Shown: piece after piece, positions 1-12,009 of the stretch
Numbering within the stretch: the first letter of the stretch is position 1
Layout of the letters: each line of letters begins with the position of its first letter
Assembly: GCF_946886105.1 (NCBI RefSeq)
Contig: NZ_CAMPHV010000006.1
Span: forward strand, 98,358 to 162,357
Length of the DNA: 64,000 nt
Direction: 5' to 3'
Source: an uncultured Pseudomonas sp.
GTDB taxonomy: Bacteria; Pseudomonadota; Gammaproteobacteria; Pseudomonadales; Pseudomonadaceae
The notes under the pieces: model-generated
What the model was told of the DNA's origin: nothing
Seen by the model: the letters and a program-made list of their open reading frames with translations, nothing else
Databases searched by the model: none
Made by a program: the position numbers and the translations under genes

Positions 1-129
1 ACGCGGGCCTCCCTTGCTGCCACCTTTGTGGCCAATCTCTTCATAAAACTCATGGTCATGAGTGGCAGAAGTGGTTTTACCACCCTTGCGACCGGCATCG
101 CGCACGCTCATATTGCCTTTATCTGCCAT
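1..129 (-). CDS. KGG-repeat stress-induced protein (partial, 3' end outside window)
   Basis: The minus strand from 129 reads 43 codons with no stop before the window edge. The protein begins MADKGNMSVRDAGRKGGKTT and later has GHKGGSKGG. Such lysine-glycine-glycine repeats are typical of small hydrophilic stress proteins (con-10/YciG-like KGG family). A good ribosome site (AGGAG) lies 6 bases upstream of the ATG. The role is inferred from the motif only: stress or desiccation-related, cytoplasmic. The C-terminus cannot be seen. Confidence 0.85.
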   Translation of the reverse strand, partial: MADKGNMSVRDAGRKGGKTTSATHDHEFYEEIGHKGGSKGGPR

Positions 130-750
130 TTGTCTTCTCCTGCTTCGCTCGTTAGTCGATAGATGGAAGACAGTTCACATGATTGCGGCCCTACAAAAAA
201 TGAACCTGTCACGTTTTTTGAATAAGCTTAAGGCAGAGAGTTCAACATACGTCCGCCCTACCAAGTTCAAGACAGACGAATGGTTGCTAGCTATTTGATT
301 TCATTTAAATATTCAGACATGAAACCAATAAGACAAGCGGCCAACAATAACCAATTTAACTATCCCGATAACAAGAACAAGCGCCTGCCTGCTGGAATTG
401 CAAGAACACACAAGCGCCTGTTTAAACTGATATCCCGGCACCATACTAAAGCCGCTTAGCAGCAAACCAAATAGCAAATTAATGACAAGCGAAACAACGG
501 AACGAACAACGCTTCGATTAAATAAAACCTGTAGAAGGTTAATTAAAAGGGAGAGATAGGATAAGCCGACCGCTCAGCACCATTCGCTGGCGCCGCAAAC
601 TAACCGAGATTGCCATTGCGGCATATTCGGTTGTTCGTAAAAAACGGAGCGGCTGCGCAGTGCCGTAGAGATGCGTCACTGCGCAAGCACCATTGTCATT
701 AGCGGGCTTGCAGTCGAACCCGCCACGATCAGGGCCTTGCCGAAGCGGTC
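130..750. other. Intergenic region without a convincing gene
   Basis: About 620 bases, markedly AT-richer than the rest of the window between about 290 and 560. Short open frames here have no ribosome site and no recognisable product. The right end holds the inverted repeat at 654-685. In other Pseudomonas recR follows ybaB at this place; it is not present here. Confidence 0.6.
639..685 (-). terminator. Possible terminator of dnaX-ybaB
   Basis: A perfect 9-bp inverted repeat (TGCGCAGTG at 654-662, CACTGCGCA at 677-685) is followed, in the minus direction, by a run of six T after about nine bases. The distance to the T run is long for a classical intrinsic terminator, so the call is tentative. 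Confidence 0.4.
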
Positions 751-1077
751 TTAGAAAGGCAGCTTCATGCCGGGAGGAAGTTGCATGCCCGCAGTCATGC
801 CGGACATTTTTTCCTGGCTGCTCTGCTCGATCTTGCGCACCGCATCGTTGACTGCGGCGGCGATCAGGTCCTCGAGGATTTCCTTATCTTCCTGCATCAG
901 GCTATCGTCCAGGCTGACGCGCTTGACATCGTGTCGACCGGTCATCACCACGCTGACCAAGCCGGCGCCGGATTGTCCGGTCACTTCGGCATTCGCCAAC
1001 TCTTCCTGCATCTTCTGCATTTTTTCCTGCATCTGCTGGGCCTGCTTCATCAGGCCGGCCATGCCACCTTTCATCAT
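751..1077 (-). CDS. ybaB: YbaB/EbfC family nucleoid-associated protein
   Basis: A 108-residue protein starting [20 protein letters not shown], with the methionine- and glutamine-rich N-terminal helix and the central V-x-MTGRHD-x-K-x-V segment of the YbaB/EbfC family. Family members are small dimeric DNA-binding proteins. The gene follows dnaX on the same strand with an 18-base gap, the order seen across gammaproteobacteria, so it is very likely co-transcribed with dnaX. Length is normal for the family. The usual third gene of this operon, recR, is not downstream. Confidence 0.95.
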   Translation of the reverse strand: MMKGGMAGLMKQAQQMQEKMQKMQEELANAEVTGQSGAGLVSVVMTGRHDVKRVSLDDSLMQEDKEILEDLIAAAVNDAVRKIEQSSQEKMSGMTAGMQLPPGMKLPF

Positions 1078-1095
1078 GGTGCTAGTCCTCGGTAA

Positions 1096-3171
1096 TCAGG
1101 GGGTTACTGGAGTATCCAGGGGTTCGATGCTGTCCGCGCGGATGACCGCGGCGAACTGCTGAATCATCTGTTGCACCACCGGGTCGTTATGGATCGAGGC
1201 CTCGGCTTCGCGCTGGCGATTGGCGCGCTTGCGCGCGGCCGCCTGTGCCGGGGTTTCCTGTTCGGGCTTGCGCAGCTCGATCTGCACAACCAGCTCACGC
1301 CCATGGTATTGGTTCAGCGCATCGTTCAAACGACGCTGCTGAGTCGCGTTGAACAATGCGCTATGACCGGGGTCGAGGTGCAATAACCAGTTATCGCCCT
1401 CCACCGCCATCAGGGTGCAGTTGGCGCCGATGCTGCCGGTCATCCCGGACAGGCCGAGCTTGGGGAACAGCTCCAACCAGTCCGCAGCCAGCCCGGTCGC
1501 TGGTTGTGCGGCGGGAACGACTTCCGGCTCGGGCGCGGGCTCGCTGGCCACAGCATCGAAGTCATAATCGAACGACTCGGCGTCCATTTCCACATAATCG
1601 TAATCGCCCGGCGGCGGTTCATCGTCACCCTCGACGGGCATTTCACCTGGTTCCGCGAGGCTCTCGCCCAATGGCGGCAACGGCTCGACCGGGGCCGCCA
1701 CCGGCTCGGCGACAACCCGTGGCTCCTCCCATGGCAGGTCCTCGACCGGCGCGACCGGCTCCGCTTGCACCAATGCGGGCTGGGCGGCGGGCGGCGCCAT
1801 CGGTTCCGGCAGATCGACCGGCAGCGCATTGGACAACACCGGCGCCGCTGGCGGTTCCACAGCGAGCGGTGCCGGCGCAATCGATTCGACGCTCCTAACC
1901 GGCTCGACAGCCGTCTGCGCCGCCGGAGCGCTCACAGGCGCGGGCGTGGTCGTTTCAAGTACGGGCTCGGGCGTAGCGATAGCCGGCGCGACCATAGCGG
2001 CGCCGGCCACTGGATTGGGGCGGGGATCAGCAGTGGCCTGGCTAATCCCTAGCGGCTTTAGCGCCACCCTGGGCACGGCATCCGTGCCCGCGGGACGAAA
2101 CGCCAACATCCGCAACAGCACCATCTCGAAGCCGCTACGGGGATCCGGCGCCAGCGGTAGATCGCGACGACCGATCAGCCCCATCTGGTAATAGAACTGC
2201 ACATCCTCCGCGGGCAAGACTTCGGCCAACGCCAGCACCCGCTCGCGATCGCCCTGGCCATTGTCGATGGCGTCGGGCATGGCCTGGGCGATGGCCACGC
2301 GGTGCAACACATTGAGTATTTCCGCCAGCACGCCGTTCCAGTCCGGCCCCTGCTCGGCCAGGTGGCGCACGGCCTCGATAAGCGCACGCGCATCGCCCTC
2401 GAGCAACGCCTGCAATACGCCGTAGACCTGGCCGTGATCGAGGGTACCGAGCATTGCCCGCACGTCGGCCGCCAGCACTTTGCCCTCGCCAAACGCGATG
2501 GCCTGGTCGGTCAGGCTCATGGCATCGCGCATCGAGCCGTCGGCGGCGCGGCCGAGCAACCAGAGCGCGTCGTCCTCGAAGGGGATATTTTCCGCAGCCA
2601 ATACATGGCTGAGATGCTCGACCACCCGCTCGGGCGGCATGTTCTTCAGCGAGAACTGCAAGCAACGCGAAAGAATGGTGACCGGCAGCTTCTGCGGGTC
2701 GGTGGTGGCCAACAGGAATTTGACGTGGGGCGGCGGCTCTTCCAGCGTCTTCAGCAAGGCATTGAACGAGTGCGACGACAGCATGTGCACTTCGTCGATC
2801 AGATAAACCTTGAAGCGGCCGCGGCTCGGCGAATACTGCACGTTGTCGAGCAGTTCGCGGGTGTCTTCGACCTTGGTCCGGCTGGCGGCGTCGACTTCGA
2901 TCAGGTCGACGAAACGGCCCTCGTCGATCTCCTTGCAGATCGAGCACACCCCACAAGGCGTAGAGCTGATGCCCGTCTCGCAGTTCAGGCACTTGGCGAT
3001 GATCCGCGCAATGGTGGTCTTGCCCACGCCGCGGGTGCCGGTAAACAGATAGGCATGATGCAGGCGCTGGCTATCCAGGGCGTTGATCAGCGCCTTGAGC
3101 ACATGGGTCTGGCCAACCATTTCGCGAAACGAGCGCGGACGCCATTTACGTGCAAGAACCTGATAACTCAT
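1096..3171 (-). CDS. dnaX: DNA polymerase III subunit tau (gamma/tau)
   Basis: A 691-residue clamp-loader ATPase. The N-terminus MSYQVLARKWRPRSFREMVG is that of DnaX. Walker A (GTRGVGKTT) lies near residue 45, then a four-cysteine zinc site (C-x8-C-x2-C-x2-C) near 64-79, the DEVHML Walker B and the sensor SRCLQF. Residues about 370-560 are a proline/alanine/glutamate-rich linker, and the C-terminus is the tau-specific domain that contacts polymerase and helicase. I see no A-AAA-AAG slippery heptamer in the gene, so the E. coli way of making a short gamma form by frameshift is not apparent. It heads the dnaX-ybaB unit. Confidence 0.97.
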   Translation of the reverse strand: MSYQVLARKWRPRSFREMVGQTHVLKALINALDSQRLHHAYLFTGTRGVGKTTIARIIAKCLNCETGISSTPCGVCSICKEIDEGRFVDLIEVDAASRTKVEDTRELLDNVQYSPSRGRFKVYLIDEVHMLSSHSFNALLKTLEEPPPHVKFLLATTDPQKLPVTILSRCLQFSLKNMPPERVVEHLSHVLAAENIPFEDDALWLLGRAADGSMRDAMSLTDQAIAFGEGKVLAADVRAMLGTLDHGQVYGVLQALLEGDARALIEAVRHLAEQGPDWNGVLAEILNVLHRVAIAQAMPDAIDNGQGDRERVLALAEVLPAEDVQFYYQMGLIGRRDLPLAPDPRSGFEMVLLRMLAFRPAGTDAVPRVALKPLGISQATADPRPNPVAGAAMVAPAIATPEPVLETTTPAPVSAPAAQTAVEPVRSVESIAPAPLAVEPPAAPVLSNALPVDLPEPMAPPAAQPALVQAEPVAPVEDLPWEEPRVVAEPVAAPVEPLPPLGESLAEPGEMPVEGDDEPPPGDYDYVEMDAESFDYDFDAVASEPAPEPEVVPAAQPATGLAADWLELFPKLGLSGMTGSIGANCTLMAVEGDNWLLHLDPGHSALFNATQQRRLNDALNQYHGRELVVQIELRKPEQETPAQAAARKRANRQREAEASIHNDPVVQQMIQQFAAVIRADSIEPLDTPVTP

Positions 3172-3614
3172 TGAAAACCGTCACGAGAGAGAAGCAAAAG
3201 TGGGCTAATCCTAGCGGAGCATCGCCTAAATTGCATCCGATGCGCCAATCGGCATGGTAAGAGACGACCAACCACCGATATCGCTGGCTAAAATTTAATC
3301 GAACCGTTACTATCCGCGCCGTTCGTACCACGCTGTAAGTCTATCGGCCTCGCGCCTCCTCGATGGTTCCGTTAAAGCCCGCATCCGACTCCGATGCCAC
3401 GACGCTTTACACGACCCCACCCTGCTGACTGATCTGGCCGTCCCGCATAAGCGTTGACTCAGCCAGCCTCCGAAGTACCGACCAGGCTCGACGTCCGAAG
3501 ATTTCGGAACTTTTGCCTGCAGTCCCGCTCCCACTAGCTAATCCCCTCGAGCCTACTCGAGTGCTTGGAGCTTTATTCAGCGCAATGACGCGCCCGTTGT
3601 TCAGGAACACCAAA
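3172..3614. other. Intergenic region between divergent dnaX and a small gene
   Basis: About 440 bases. It should hold the promoters of dnaX (minus) and of the small plus-strand gene at 3615. The short open frames in it lack ribosome sites and similarity to anything I know. No clear hairpin or operator was seen. Confidence 0.5.
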
Positions 3615-3836
3615 ATGCATACACAACATCAAATCCAGGACGCCATGCGCATCCTTTCCAACGCCTTCGCCCCTTTTGCCTGCCATATCATGGCGGCCCG
3701 CAAAGGCAACTTCAGCTTTACCGTCGTCGATCAGACCGGTGTCGCCAAGCACAGCCAACGCCTGTATCCCGAGCAATACAGCAGCGAGTGCCTGCCCCGG
3801 GTCATCGAGCGAGCGAAGCAGTCGCTGAAGGCCTGA
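3615..3836 (+). CDS. Small conserved-type Pseudomonas protein of unknown function
   Basis: The reading frame is open further upstream, but ATG 3615 has AGGA (3603-3606) eight bases before it and gives a 73-residue protein. It contains NAFAPFACHIMAARKGNFSF and ends with ERAKQSLKA. No signal peptide or membrane segment. It precedes another small gene of similar look (3915), and both lie between dnaX and ffs, where P. aeruginosa also has two small hypothetical genes. The N-terminal 'AFAPF' helix followed by short beta-rich segments resembles the DUF3509 type, but I am not sure of that assignment. Function unknown. Confidence 0.65.
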   Translation: MHTQHQIQDAMRILSNAFAPFACHIMAARKGNFSFTVVDQTGVAKHSQRLYPEQYSSECLPRVIERAKQSLKA

Positions 3837-3914
3837 GGGCATCGGCGACACGCCAGGTCGAACTTACCGAGCGAATGGGCGTCCAACCTGATCACCTTCA
3901 GGATGGAGTACGGT

Positions 3915-4199
3915 ATGGAAAGCAGAAACCGGCAGCTCGCCGAAACCTTGTTCGCCCCTCTGCGTGTCACCTTCAGCCCCCCTCGCCCCGATGGCGGCAT
4001 CATCCTGGCACTGCTCGACGCCAGTGACGCCACCGCCTATAGCCGGGTGATCAGCGCCGCTCAACAGGACACCCAGGCCTTCGCCCAAAGCCTGGAAGAC
4101 ATCCGCCTCGAGCTCGCCTTACGCGCCGGCAATATTCCAGCCGACATGCGTAAAGCGCTGAAGGAGCAGGACAGCGTACTCAGCTATGACCTGAGCTGA
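3915..4199 (+). CDS. Small protein, probably DUF3509 family
   Basis: A 94-residue protein starting MESRNRQLAETLFAPLRVTF. I chose ATG 3915 over ATG 3903 because GGAG (3905-3908) is six bases upstream of it. The pattern LxxFAPxxVxxxPxRPDGxxxxxLxD looks like the Pseudomonas-specific DUF3509 family, whose role is unknown. The protein is soluble and acidic toward the C-terminus. It ends 12 bases before a strong terminator, so it is the last gene of its unit. Confidence 0.75.
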   Translation: MESRNRQLAETLFAPLRVTFSPPRPDGGIILALLDASDATAYSRVISAAQQDTQAFAQSLEDIRLELALRAGNIPADMRKALKEQDSVLSYDLS

Positions 4200-4210
4200 A
4201 CGCCTAAACC

Positions 4211-4248
4211 AAAAGCCCCGCGCGAGTCGAACTGGCGCGGGGCTTTTT
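4211..4248 (+). terminator. Strong intrinsic terminator
   Basis: AAAAGCCCCGCGC and GCGCGGGGCTTTTT form a perfect GC-rich stem (about 13 bp, 10-11 base loop) ending in a T run, directly after the gene ending at 4199. The A run on the other side means it could also act on minus-strand transcripts. Confidence 0.9.
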
Positions 4249-4338
4249 GCCGCCCGCCACACAACGGACACGGCAATACGGCGAAGCGAGCACGCACCGT
4301 GGCTTCACGCGAATTCTTCAAAGGATGTTTACAGCAAC

Positions 4339-4352
4339 AGCCCGAACGGGCT
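4339..4352 (-). terminator. Possible terminator hairpin of ffs
   Basis: AGCCCG-AA-CGGGCT is a perfect 6-bp stem about 12 bases beyond the 3' end of the 4.5S RNA on the minus strand. There is no real T run, so it may be only a processing or weak termination signal. Confidence 0.35.
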
Positions 4353-4363
4353 TAGAGATGGAG

Positions 4364-4471
4364 GCGACCCCACCAGCCACACCCCGGCACACAATGTCAC
4401 CGCTGCGGCTGCTCCCTTCCAGGCCTGACCGGGTTCACGGCTGATCGTTGCGGGGGGACCGGCAGGGCCAC
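4364..4471 (-). ncRNA. ffs: Signal recognition particle RNA (4.5S RNA)
   Basis: Read on the minus strand, the segment holds the hallmark apical part of bacterial SRP RNA: GGTCAGGCCTGGAAGGGAGC, with the GGAA tetraloop and the asymmetric internal loop bound by Ffh. The flanking arms (GGCCCTGCC...CCCCGCA and TGCCGGGG...GGGGTC) pair into the long rod. With Ffh and FtsY the RNA targets membrane proteins co-translationally. Ends are placed from the outer pairing and may be off by a few bases. Confidence 0.93.
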
Positions 4472-4709
4472 CATAACGCAGCTCGCCTTGTCGCTGCGAG
4501 CCGCGCCATTGTACCGGCTTGTTTTGAACTTACAACCACTTAGCGCTGTTTAGCAGTGTTTGCCGCGCCCATCGCGGCAGCTCTGCCACGCGGCGAACCG
4601 ATAGCCGAGAGACGCCTTCATGGCGCAAGGATGTAATGCCGAGCGCCCGAAATCGCAGTAACCTGCGCGGGGCATTTTTCCATGCCCATCACCCTTAAGG
4701 AGCAACCCC

Positions 4710-4988
4710 ATGGCCATGACCAAAGACCAACTGATCAGCGATATCGCCGAAGCCACCGACTCGCCGAAAAGCACCATTCGCGCCGTGCTCGAACAACTCA
4801 GCGAGATCGTCAGCGATGCCTTGGAAAACGGCGAGGAAATCACCCTGCCCGGTATCGGCAAGCTGAAGGTCAGCGAGCGCCCGGCGCGTACCGGCCGTAA
4901 CCCGCAGACCGGCAAAGCGATCGAAATCGCCGCCAAGAAAGTGGTCAAGTATGTGCCGGCCAAGGCCCTGAGCGACGCGATCAACTAG
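4710..4988 (+). CDS. HU/IHF-family DNA-binding protein
   Basis: A 92-residue protein starting MAMTKDQLISDIAEATDSPK. It has the HU fold: two N-terminal helices, the strand LPGIGKLKVSERPARTGRNP (the DNA-binding beta arm with the R-x-GRNP tip) and a final helix. It bends or packs DNA as a dimer. AAGGAG sits seven bases before ATG 4710. It differs from the main HupA/HupB and IHF subunits at the N-terminus, so it is best called an HU paralogue. It stands alone, convergent with ligA, and a GGCGGG/CCCGCC inverted repeat (4999-5021) lies between them. Confidence 0.93.
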   Translation: MAMTKDQLISDIAEATDSPKSTIRAVLEQLSEIVSDALENGEEITLPGIGKLKVSERPARTGRNPQTGKAIEIAAKKVVKYVPAKALSDAIN

Positions 4989-5024
4989 TACCGCGGCTTG
5001 GCGGGCCTGACTGACCCGCCAGCA

Positions 5025-7454
<2,430 letters not shown>

Positions 7455-7515
7455 TCACCCGAACGGGTCGAGGGGTCAATGCCAGGGGAAACGCCTTGGC
7501 GTCACCCCACCTGGA

Positions 7516-8340
7516 TCAGCGCTTGGTGGTCAGCTGCTTGCGCTCGTACTCGACGATGCGTTGACGGTAATGCTCGATGGTTTGCGCGGTCATTACGCTG
7601 CGCTGATCGTCTTTCAGCTCGCCGTTCAATTCATGGGCCAGCTTGCGCGCCGCCGCCACCATCACATCGAACGCCTGCTTGGGGTGGCGCGGGCCGGGCA
7701 GACCGAGGAAGAAGCTCACCGCGCGGGTGCTGAAGCCTTCGATATCATCCAGATCGAAAGTACCCGGCTTGAGTGCGTTGGCCATGGAGAACAGCACTTC
7801 GCCATTACCGGCCATGCTCTCGTGGCGATGGAAAATATCCATCTCGCCGAAACGCAGGCCGCTTTCCAGAATATTTTGCAGCAGCGCCGGCCCCTTGAAA
7901 CCGTCACCATCACGGGCGATCACATTGATCACCAGCACTTCCTCCACGGGTGGGAGTTCCTTGCTCGGTGCCGGTGCCGCACTCGCGAACTTTTCGCTGC
8001 CCTCATCGACCGGGTTGAGCAAGGTCGGCACGGGCTCGTCCAAGCCCAGGTTCAAATCGCCCTGCTGCGGTTCGCCCGAACGCCGGCGATTCAATTCGCG
8101 GGCGCTCATCGACGGCAAATCTTCCTCGTCGAACGAGGGTTCCTGATTGCGATTGACGACTCGTGGCGGGCTCAGCAGATCCGGGTCGCCATCATCGTCC
8201 GGGATATTGGCGAAACTGCGATCAAGTTTGAATTTGAGCTTGCCCTTGCCACCGCGCATACGCCGCCAGCCGTCAAAAAGAATGCCAGCGATCACAATAA
8301 TGCCGATAACGATCAGCCACTCGCGCAGACCGAATTCCAT
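7516..8340 (-). CDS. zipA: Cell division protein ZipA
   Basis: A 274-residue protein with one N-terminal membrane segment ([20 protein letters not shown]), a charged stretch ([16 protein letters not shown]), a variable Pro/Asp/Glu-rich linker to about residue 130 and a C-terminal FtsZ-binding domain ([17 protein letters not shown] onward). It anchors the Z ring to the inner membrane. It lies between smc (165 bases upstream) and ligA. Length and layout are normal for Pseudomonas ZipA. Confidence 0.96.
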   Translation of the reverse strand: MEFGLREWLIVIGIIVIAGILFDGWRRMRGGKGKLKFKLDRSFANIPDDDGDPDLLSPPRVVNRNQEPSFDEEDLPSMSARELNRRRSGEPQQGDLNLGLDEPVPTLLNPVDEGSEKFASAAPAPSKELPPVEEVLVINVIARDGDGFKGPALLQNILESGLRFGEMDIFHRHESMAGNGEVLFSMANALKPGTFDLDDIEGFSTRAVSFFLGLPGPRHPKQAFDVMVAAARKLAHELNGELKDDQRSVMTAQTIEHYRQRIVEYERKQLTTKR

Positions 8341-8505
8341 GAAATACCTGAACCCCTAATAATAATTGTATGAATTGAGGGCATCCTGCCCTTGTTTCAT
8401 TAATGCTGTAAGCCAATGCCGGTTGCCTGTTCGACAGGCATGGGGCGAATAATACTGGGGCAATAAGCTAGCACGACGAAAGGCAACTTTACACCGGCGC
8501 TCGCA

Positions 8506-11500
8506 TCAGGCCTCGACCATTGCCAGCGCCTCCTCCACGTCGACCGCCACCAAGCGCGAACAGCCCGGCTCGTGCATGGTCACCCCCATCAACTGGTCGG
8601 CCATTTCCATGGCGATCTTGTTGTGGGTGATATAGATGAATTGCACTTTCTCCGACATTTCTTTTACCAAGCGCGCATAACGTCCAACGTTGGCATCGTC
8701 CAAAGGCGCATCCACTTCATCGAGCATGCAGAACGGCGCCGGATTGAGCTGGAAGATGGCGAATACCAAGGCCAGCGCGGTCAGCGCCTTTTCCCCGCCG
8801 GAGAGCAGATGAATGGTGCTGTTCTTCTTACCCGGCGGACGCGCCATGATAGTTACACCGGTATCGAGTAGATCTTCGCCGGTGAGTTCCAAATATGCGT
8901 TGCCTCCACCGAAAACTTTAGGGAACAGCGCCTGCAGTCCGCCGTTGATCTGATCGAAGGTTTCCTTGAAACGATTGCGGGTTTCCTTGTCGATCTTGCG
9001 AATGACATTTTCCAGGGTCTCCAGCGCCTCCTCCAGATCAGCGTTCTGCGCATCCAGATAGCGCTTGCGCTCGGATTGTTGCTGATACTCGTCGATGGCC
9101 GCCAGGTTGATCGGGCCGAGGCGCTGGATGCGCCCCGAAAGACGCTCCAGCTCTTCCTCCCAGGCACTTTCGCCGGCGCCCTCCGGCAACGTGGCGAGCA
9201 CGCCGTGGAGGTCGTAGTTGTCTTCCAGCAACTGGTCCTGCAGAGCCTTGCGCCGTACCGTCAGCGATTGCCAATCCATGCGCTGCTGTTCCAGCTGGCC
9301 ACGCAGCAATTGCGCTTGCTGCTCGGCCTGGGTCCGGCGCTTTTCCGCGTCGCGCAGCTCGCGGTCGGCGTCTTCCAGGGCCAATCGCGCCAGCTTCAGC
9401 TCTTCCTCGACGCCCATGCGTTTGTCGAGCAGCTCTTCGAGTTTCAGGCGCAGCTCCTCCAGCGGCGCCTCGCCCTCCTCCAGATTCAAGTTGAGCTGTT
9501 CGCGCTTCTCGTGCAGGCGCTCGGCCTGCAACTCCAGGCGCTCCAGGGCCTGGCGGGTCGAGTCGTGTTGCGCCTTCAACGAGCCCATGCGCACGGCGAG
9601 CTGATGGGCATGGTCCTTGTGCTGACGGGCTTCCTGGCGCACCCGGTCGAGCCGCTCGCGTAGCGCGTCGCGACTGGCCAGCAGGGTTTCGCGGCGTTCG
9701 TTGTCGACGGCCATGGCGTCCAGCGCGTCCTGCAACTGCAAACGCGATTCGCCCAGTTGCTCGTGCTCGATTTCGCGCTGCTCGGTCAGCTCCGCCAGCT
9801 CGCTGTCGAGGCGACGACGGCGCAGGGTCAGTTGTTCGACCTTGGCTTGGCCGGCCGACAGCTGCGCTTTCAATTCGCCCAGGGTGCGGGCGCGGTCCTG
9901 CAACTGGCGACGCTGCTGCTCGCGCAGCTCCTCCTGTTGGCGCTGGTTCTCGCGCAGGCTCAGCAAGCGCTCGTCGAGCAGCGCCAGCGCCGCTTCGCGC
10001 TCCCCGCACTCGAGGCTCAGGCGTTCGAGCTCCTGCCCGCGGGCGAGCACACCGCTTTCCGCCTCGCTGGCACGCCGCACGCGCAAGAAATGCCGACCGA
10101 CCCAGTAGCCGTCGCGGCTGATCAGGCTTTCGTCGTCAGCCAGCACCGCGCGGCCGGCCAGGGCTTCGTCCAACGACTCCACCGGTTTGACCTTGGCCAG
10201 CCAGGGCGCCAGGTCGACGCCGGCTTCGACCTTGTCCAGCAGGCTGCCGGCGACCCGCGTGCCGCCCTTGCCCGGGCAGGCCAGGCGTAGATCGCCTTGG
10301 ATCAGGCCGGCGAAATCGAGGCCGCCGAGTTTTTGTACGTGGGCATCGTCGAGCAAGACCGCTTGCAGGTCGGCGCCGAGCACGGTTTCCACCGCCAGCT
10401 CCCAACCGGCCTCGACCCGCAGGCCTTCGGCCAGGCGCGGACGTTCGTTGAGCCGCTGTTCGCGCAACCAGTCGCCCGCACCTTTGCCAGGGTCCAATGC
10501 GGCTTGCTGCAGGGCTTCCAGCGAGGCCAGGCGACCGTTCAGGCGTTGCAGTTCGCCTTGCGCCTGCTGCTGAGCCTGCCCGGCCTGCTGGAGTTCGTCA
10601 CGCAACTGCTGCAAGCGTTCGGCCTGCTGCTCTTCGGCAAGCTGCAGCTCTTCGAGACTCAGTTCGTTGGCGGCGATCTGCTCGCTCAATTCGAGAATCG
10701 CCGCGTCTTCGGGATCGGCGGCCAGTTGCTGCGATTCATCGCTGAGGCGCCGCTGGCGTTCGGCCAGGCGCTCCAGGCTCTGCTCCAACTGCTGAATCCG
10801 CGATTGCTGCACTTCGGCCTGGCGCCGCGGCTCGGCGCTGTGCTGGTTGAAGCCGTCCCACTGTTCCTGCCAGCCGTGCATCGCGGTTTCGGCCTCTTCC
10901 AGCGCAGCAGCGGCCTCTTCGGCCGCGGCGGCGGTCAGTTCCTGCTCGGGTTCGAGCATGGCCAATTCTTCGCCCAGGGTCGCCAACAAGGTGCGGTCGT
11001 GGCCCAGGTGCGATTCGGTCTCCAGGCGCGCGCGCTCGGACTCGCGCAGATCGTCCTGCAATTGGCGCAAGCGCTGCTGGCCGTGCTGGATGCTCTGCTC
11101 GACCCGGGCGATATCGCCGCCGACCGAATAAAAACGCCCCTGCACCAGGTTGAAGCGCTCGGACAACTCATGGTGGCCGTCGCGCAGGCGTTCGATGCTG
11201 GCATCGGCGTTGCGCTGTTCGGCGACCAGGGCTTCGAAACTGATTTCCTGAGTGCCGATAACCGCTTCGCGCTGGCCGACCTGCTCATTCAGCGCCTGCC
11301 AACGCAGGGCGGTGAGCTGGGCCTTGAGCTGGCGCTCTTCGGCCTTGTACTGCTGATACTTCTCGGCGGCCTGGGCCTGGCGATGCAGGCGTTCCAGTTG
11401 ACGCTCCAGCTCCTCGCGCAGGTCGGTCAGGCGCGCCAGGTTCTCGTGGGTGCGGCGGATGCGGTTCTCGGTCTCGCGGCGGCGCTCCTTGTATTTGGAG

Positions 11501-12009
11501 ATGCCGGCGGCTTCCTCGATGAAATTGCGCAAATCCTCGGGCTTGGCTTCGATCAGCTTGGAGATCATCCCCTGTTCGATGATCGAGTAGCTGCGCGGGC
11601 CCAGGCCGGTGCCGAGGAAGATATCGGTGATATCGCGGCGGCGGCACTTGGTGCCGTTGAGGAAATAGGTGTTCTGCGAATCGCGGGTTACGCGACGACG
11701 GATGGAGATTTCGTTATAGCCGGCGTACTCGCCAGTCAGGGTGCCGTCGGAATTGTCGAAGACCAGCTCGATGCTGGCCTGGGTCACCGGTTTACGGGTG
11801 TTGGAGCCATTGAAGATGACATCGGTCATCGACTCGCCACGGAGGTTCTTCGCCGAACTCTCGCCCATCACCCAGCGCACGGCATCGATGATGTTGGACT
11901 TGCCGCAGCCATTGGGCCCGACCACCGCCGCCATATTGCTCGGAAAGGTCACCGTGGTCGGGTCGACGAAGGACTTGAAGCCCGCCAACTTGATGCATTT
12001 AAGCCGCAT
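8506..12009 (-). CDS. smc: Chromosome segregation ATPase SMC
   Basis: An 1167-residue SMC protein. The N-terminal head has MRLKCIKLAGFKSFVDPTTV and Walker A GPNGCGKSN (about 32-40). Two long heptad-rich coiled coils flank a hinge at about 510-650. The C-terminal head has the LSGGEKALTALAL signature and the Walker B CMLDEVDAPLDD. It compacts and separates sister chromosomes with ScpAB, which are not in the window. The ATG at 12009 has AAGGAT upstream, inside the end of an overlapping remnant gene (11999-12208). Confidence 0.98.
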   Translation of the reverse strand: MRLKCIKLAGFKSFVDPTTVTFPSNMAAVVGPNGCGKSNIIDAVRWVMGESSAKNLRGESMTDVIFNGSNTRKPVTQASIELVFDNSDGTLTGEYAGYNEISIRRRVTRDSQNTYFLNGTKCRRRDITDIFLGTGLGPRSYSIIEQGMISKLIEAKPEDLRNFIEEAAGISKYKERRRETENRIRRTHENLARLTDLREELERQLERLHRQAQAAEKYQQYKAEERQLKAQLTALRWQALNEQVGQREAVIGTQEISFEALVAEQRNADASIERLRDGHHELSERFNLVQGRFYSVGGDIARVEQSIQHGQQRLRQLQDDLRESERARLETESHLGHDRTLLATLGEELAMLEPEQELTAAAAEEAAAALEEAETAMHGWQEQWDGFNQHSAEPRRQAEVQQSRIQQLEQSLERLAERQRRLSDESQQLAADPEDAAILELSEQIAANELSLEELQLAEEQQAERLQQLRDELQQAGQAQQQAQGELQRLNGRLASLEALQQAALDPGKGAGDWLREQRLNERPRLAEGLRVEAGWELAVETVLGADLQAVLLDDAHVQKLGGLDFAGLIQGDLRLACPGKGGTRVAGSLLDKVEAGVDLAPWLAKVKPVESLDEALAGRAVLADDESLISRDGYWVGRHFLRVRRASEAESGVLARGQELERLSLECGEREAALALLDERLLSLRENQRQQEELREQQRRQLQDRARTLGELKAQLSAGQAKVEQLTLRRRRLDSELAELTEQREIEHEQLGESRLQLQDALDAMAVDNERRETLLASRDALRERLDRVRQEARQHKDHAHQLAVRMGSLKAQHDSTRQALERLELQAERLHEKREQLNLNLEEGEAPLEELRLKLEELLDKRMGVEEELKLARLALEDADRELRDAEKRRTQAEQQAQLLRGQLEQQRMDWQSLTVRRKALQDQLLEDNYDLHGVLATLPEGAGESAWEEELERLSGRIQRLGPINLAAIDEYQQQSERKRYLDAQNADLEEALETLENVIRKIDKETRNRFKETFDQINGGLQALFPKVFGGGNAYLELTGEDLLDTGVTIMARPPGKKNSTIHLLSGGEKALTALALVFAIFQLNPAPFCMLDEVDAPLDDANVGRYARLVKEMSEKVQFIYITHNKIAMEMADQLMGVTMHEPGCSRLVAVDVEEALAMVEA

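Noticed and set aside
62..298. 78-codon plus-strand open frame at the left edge
   Set aside because: It runs antisense to the KGG-protein gene and its promoter, has no ribosome site and no recognisable sequence.
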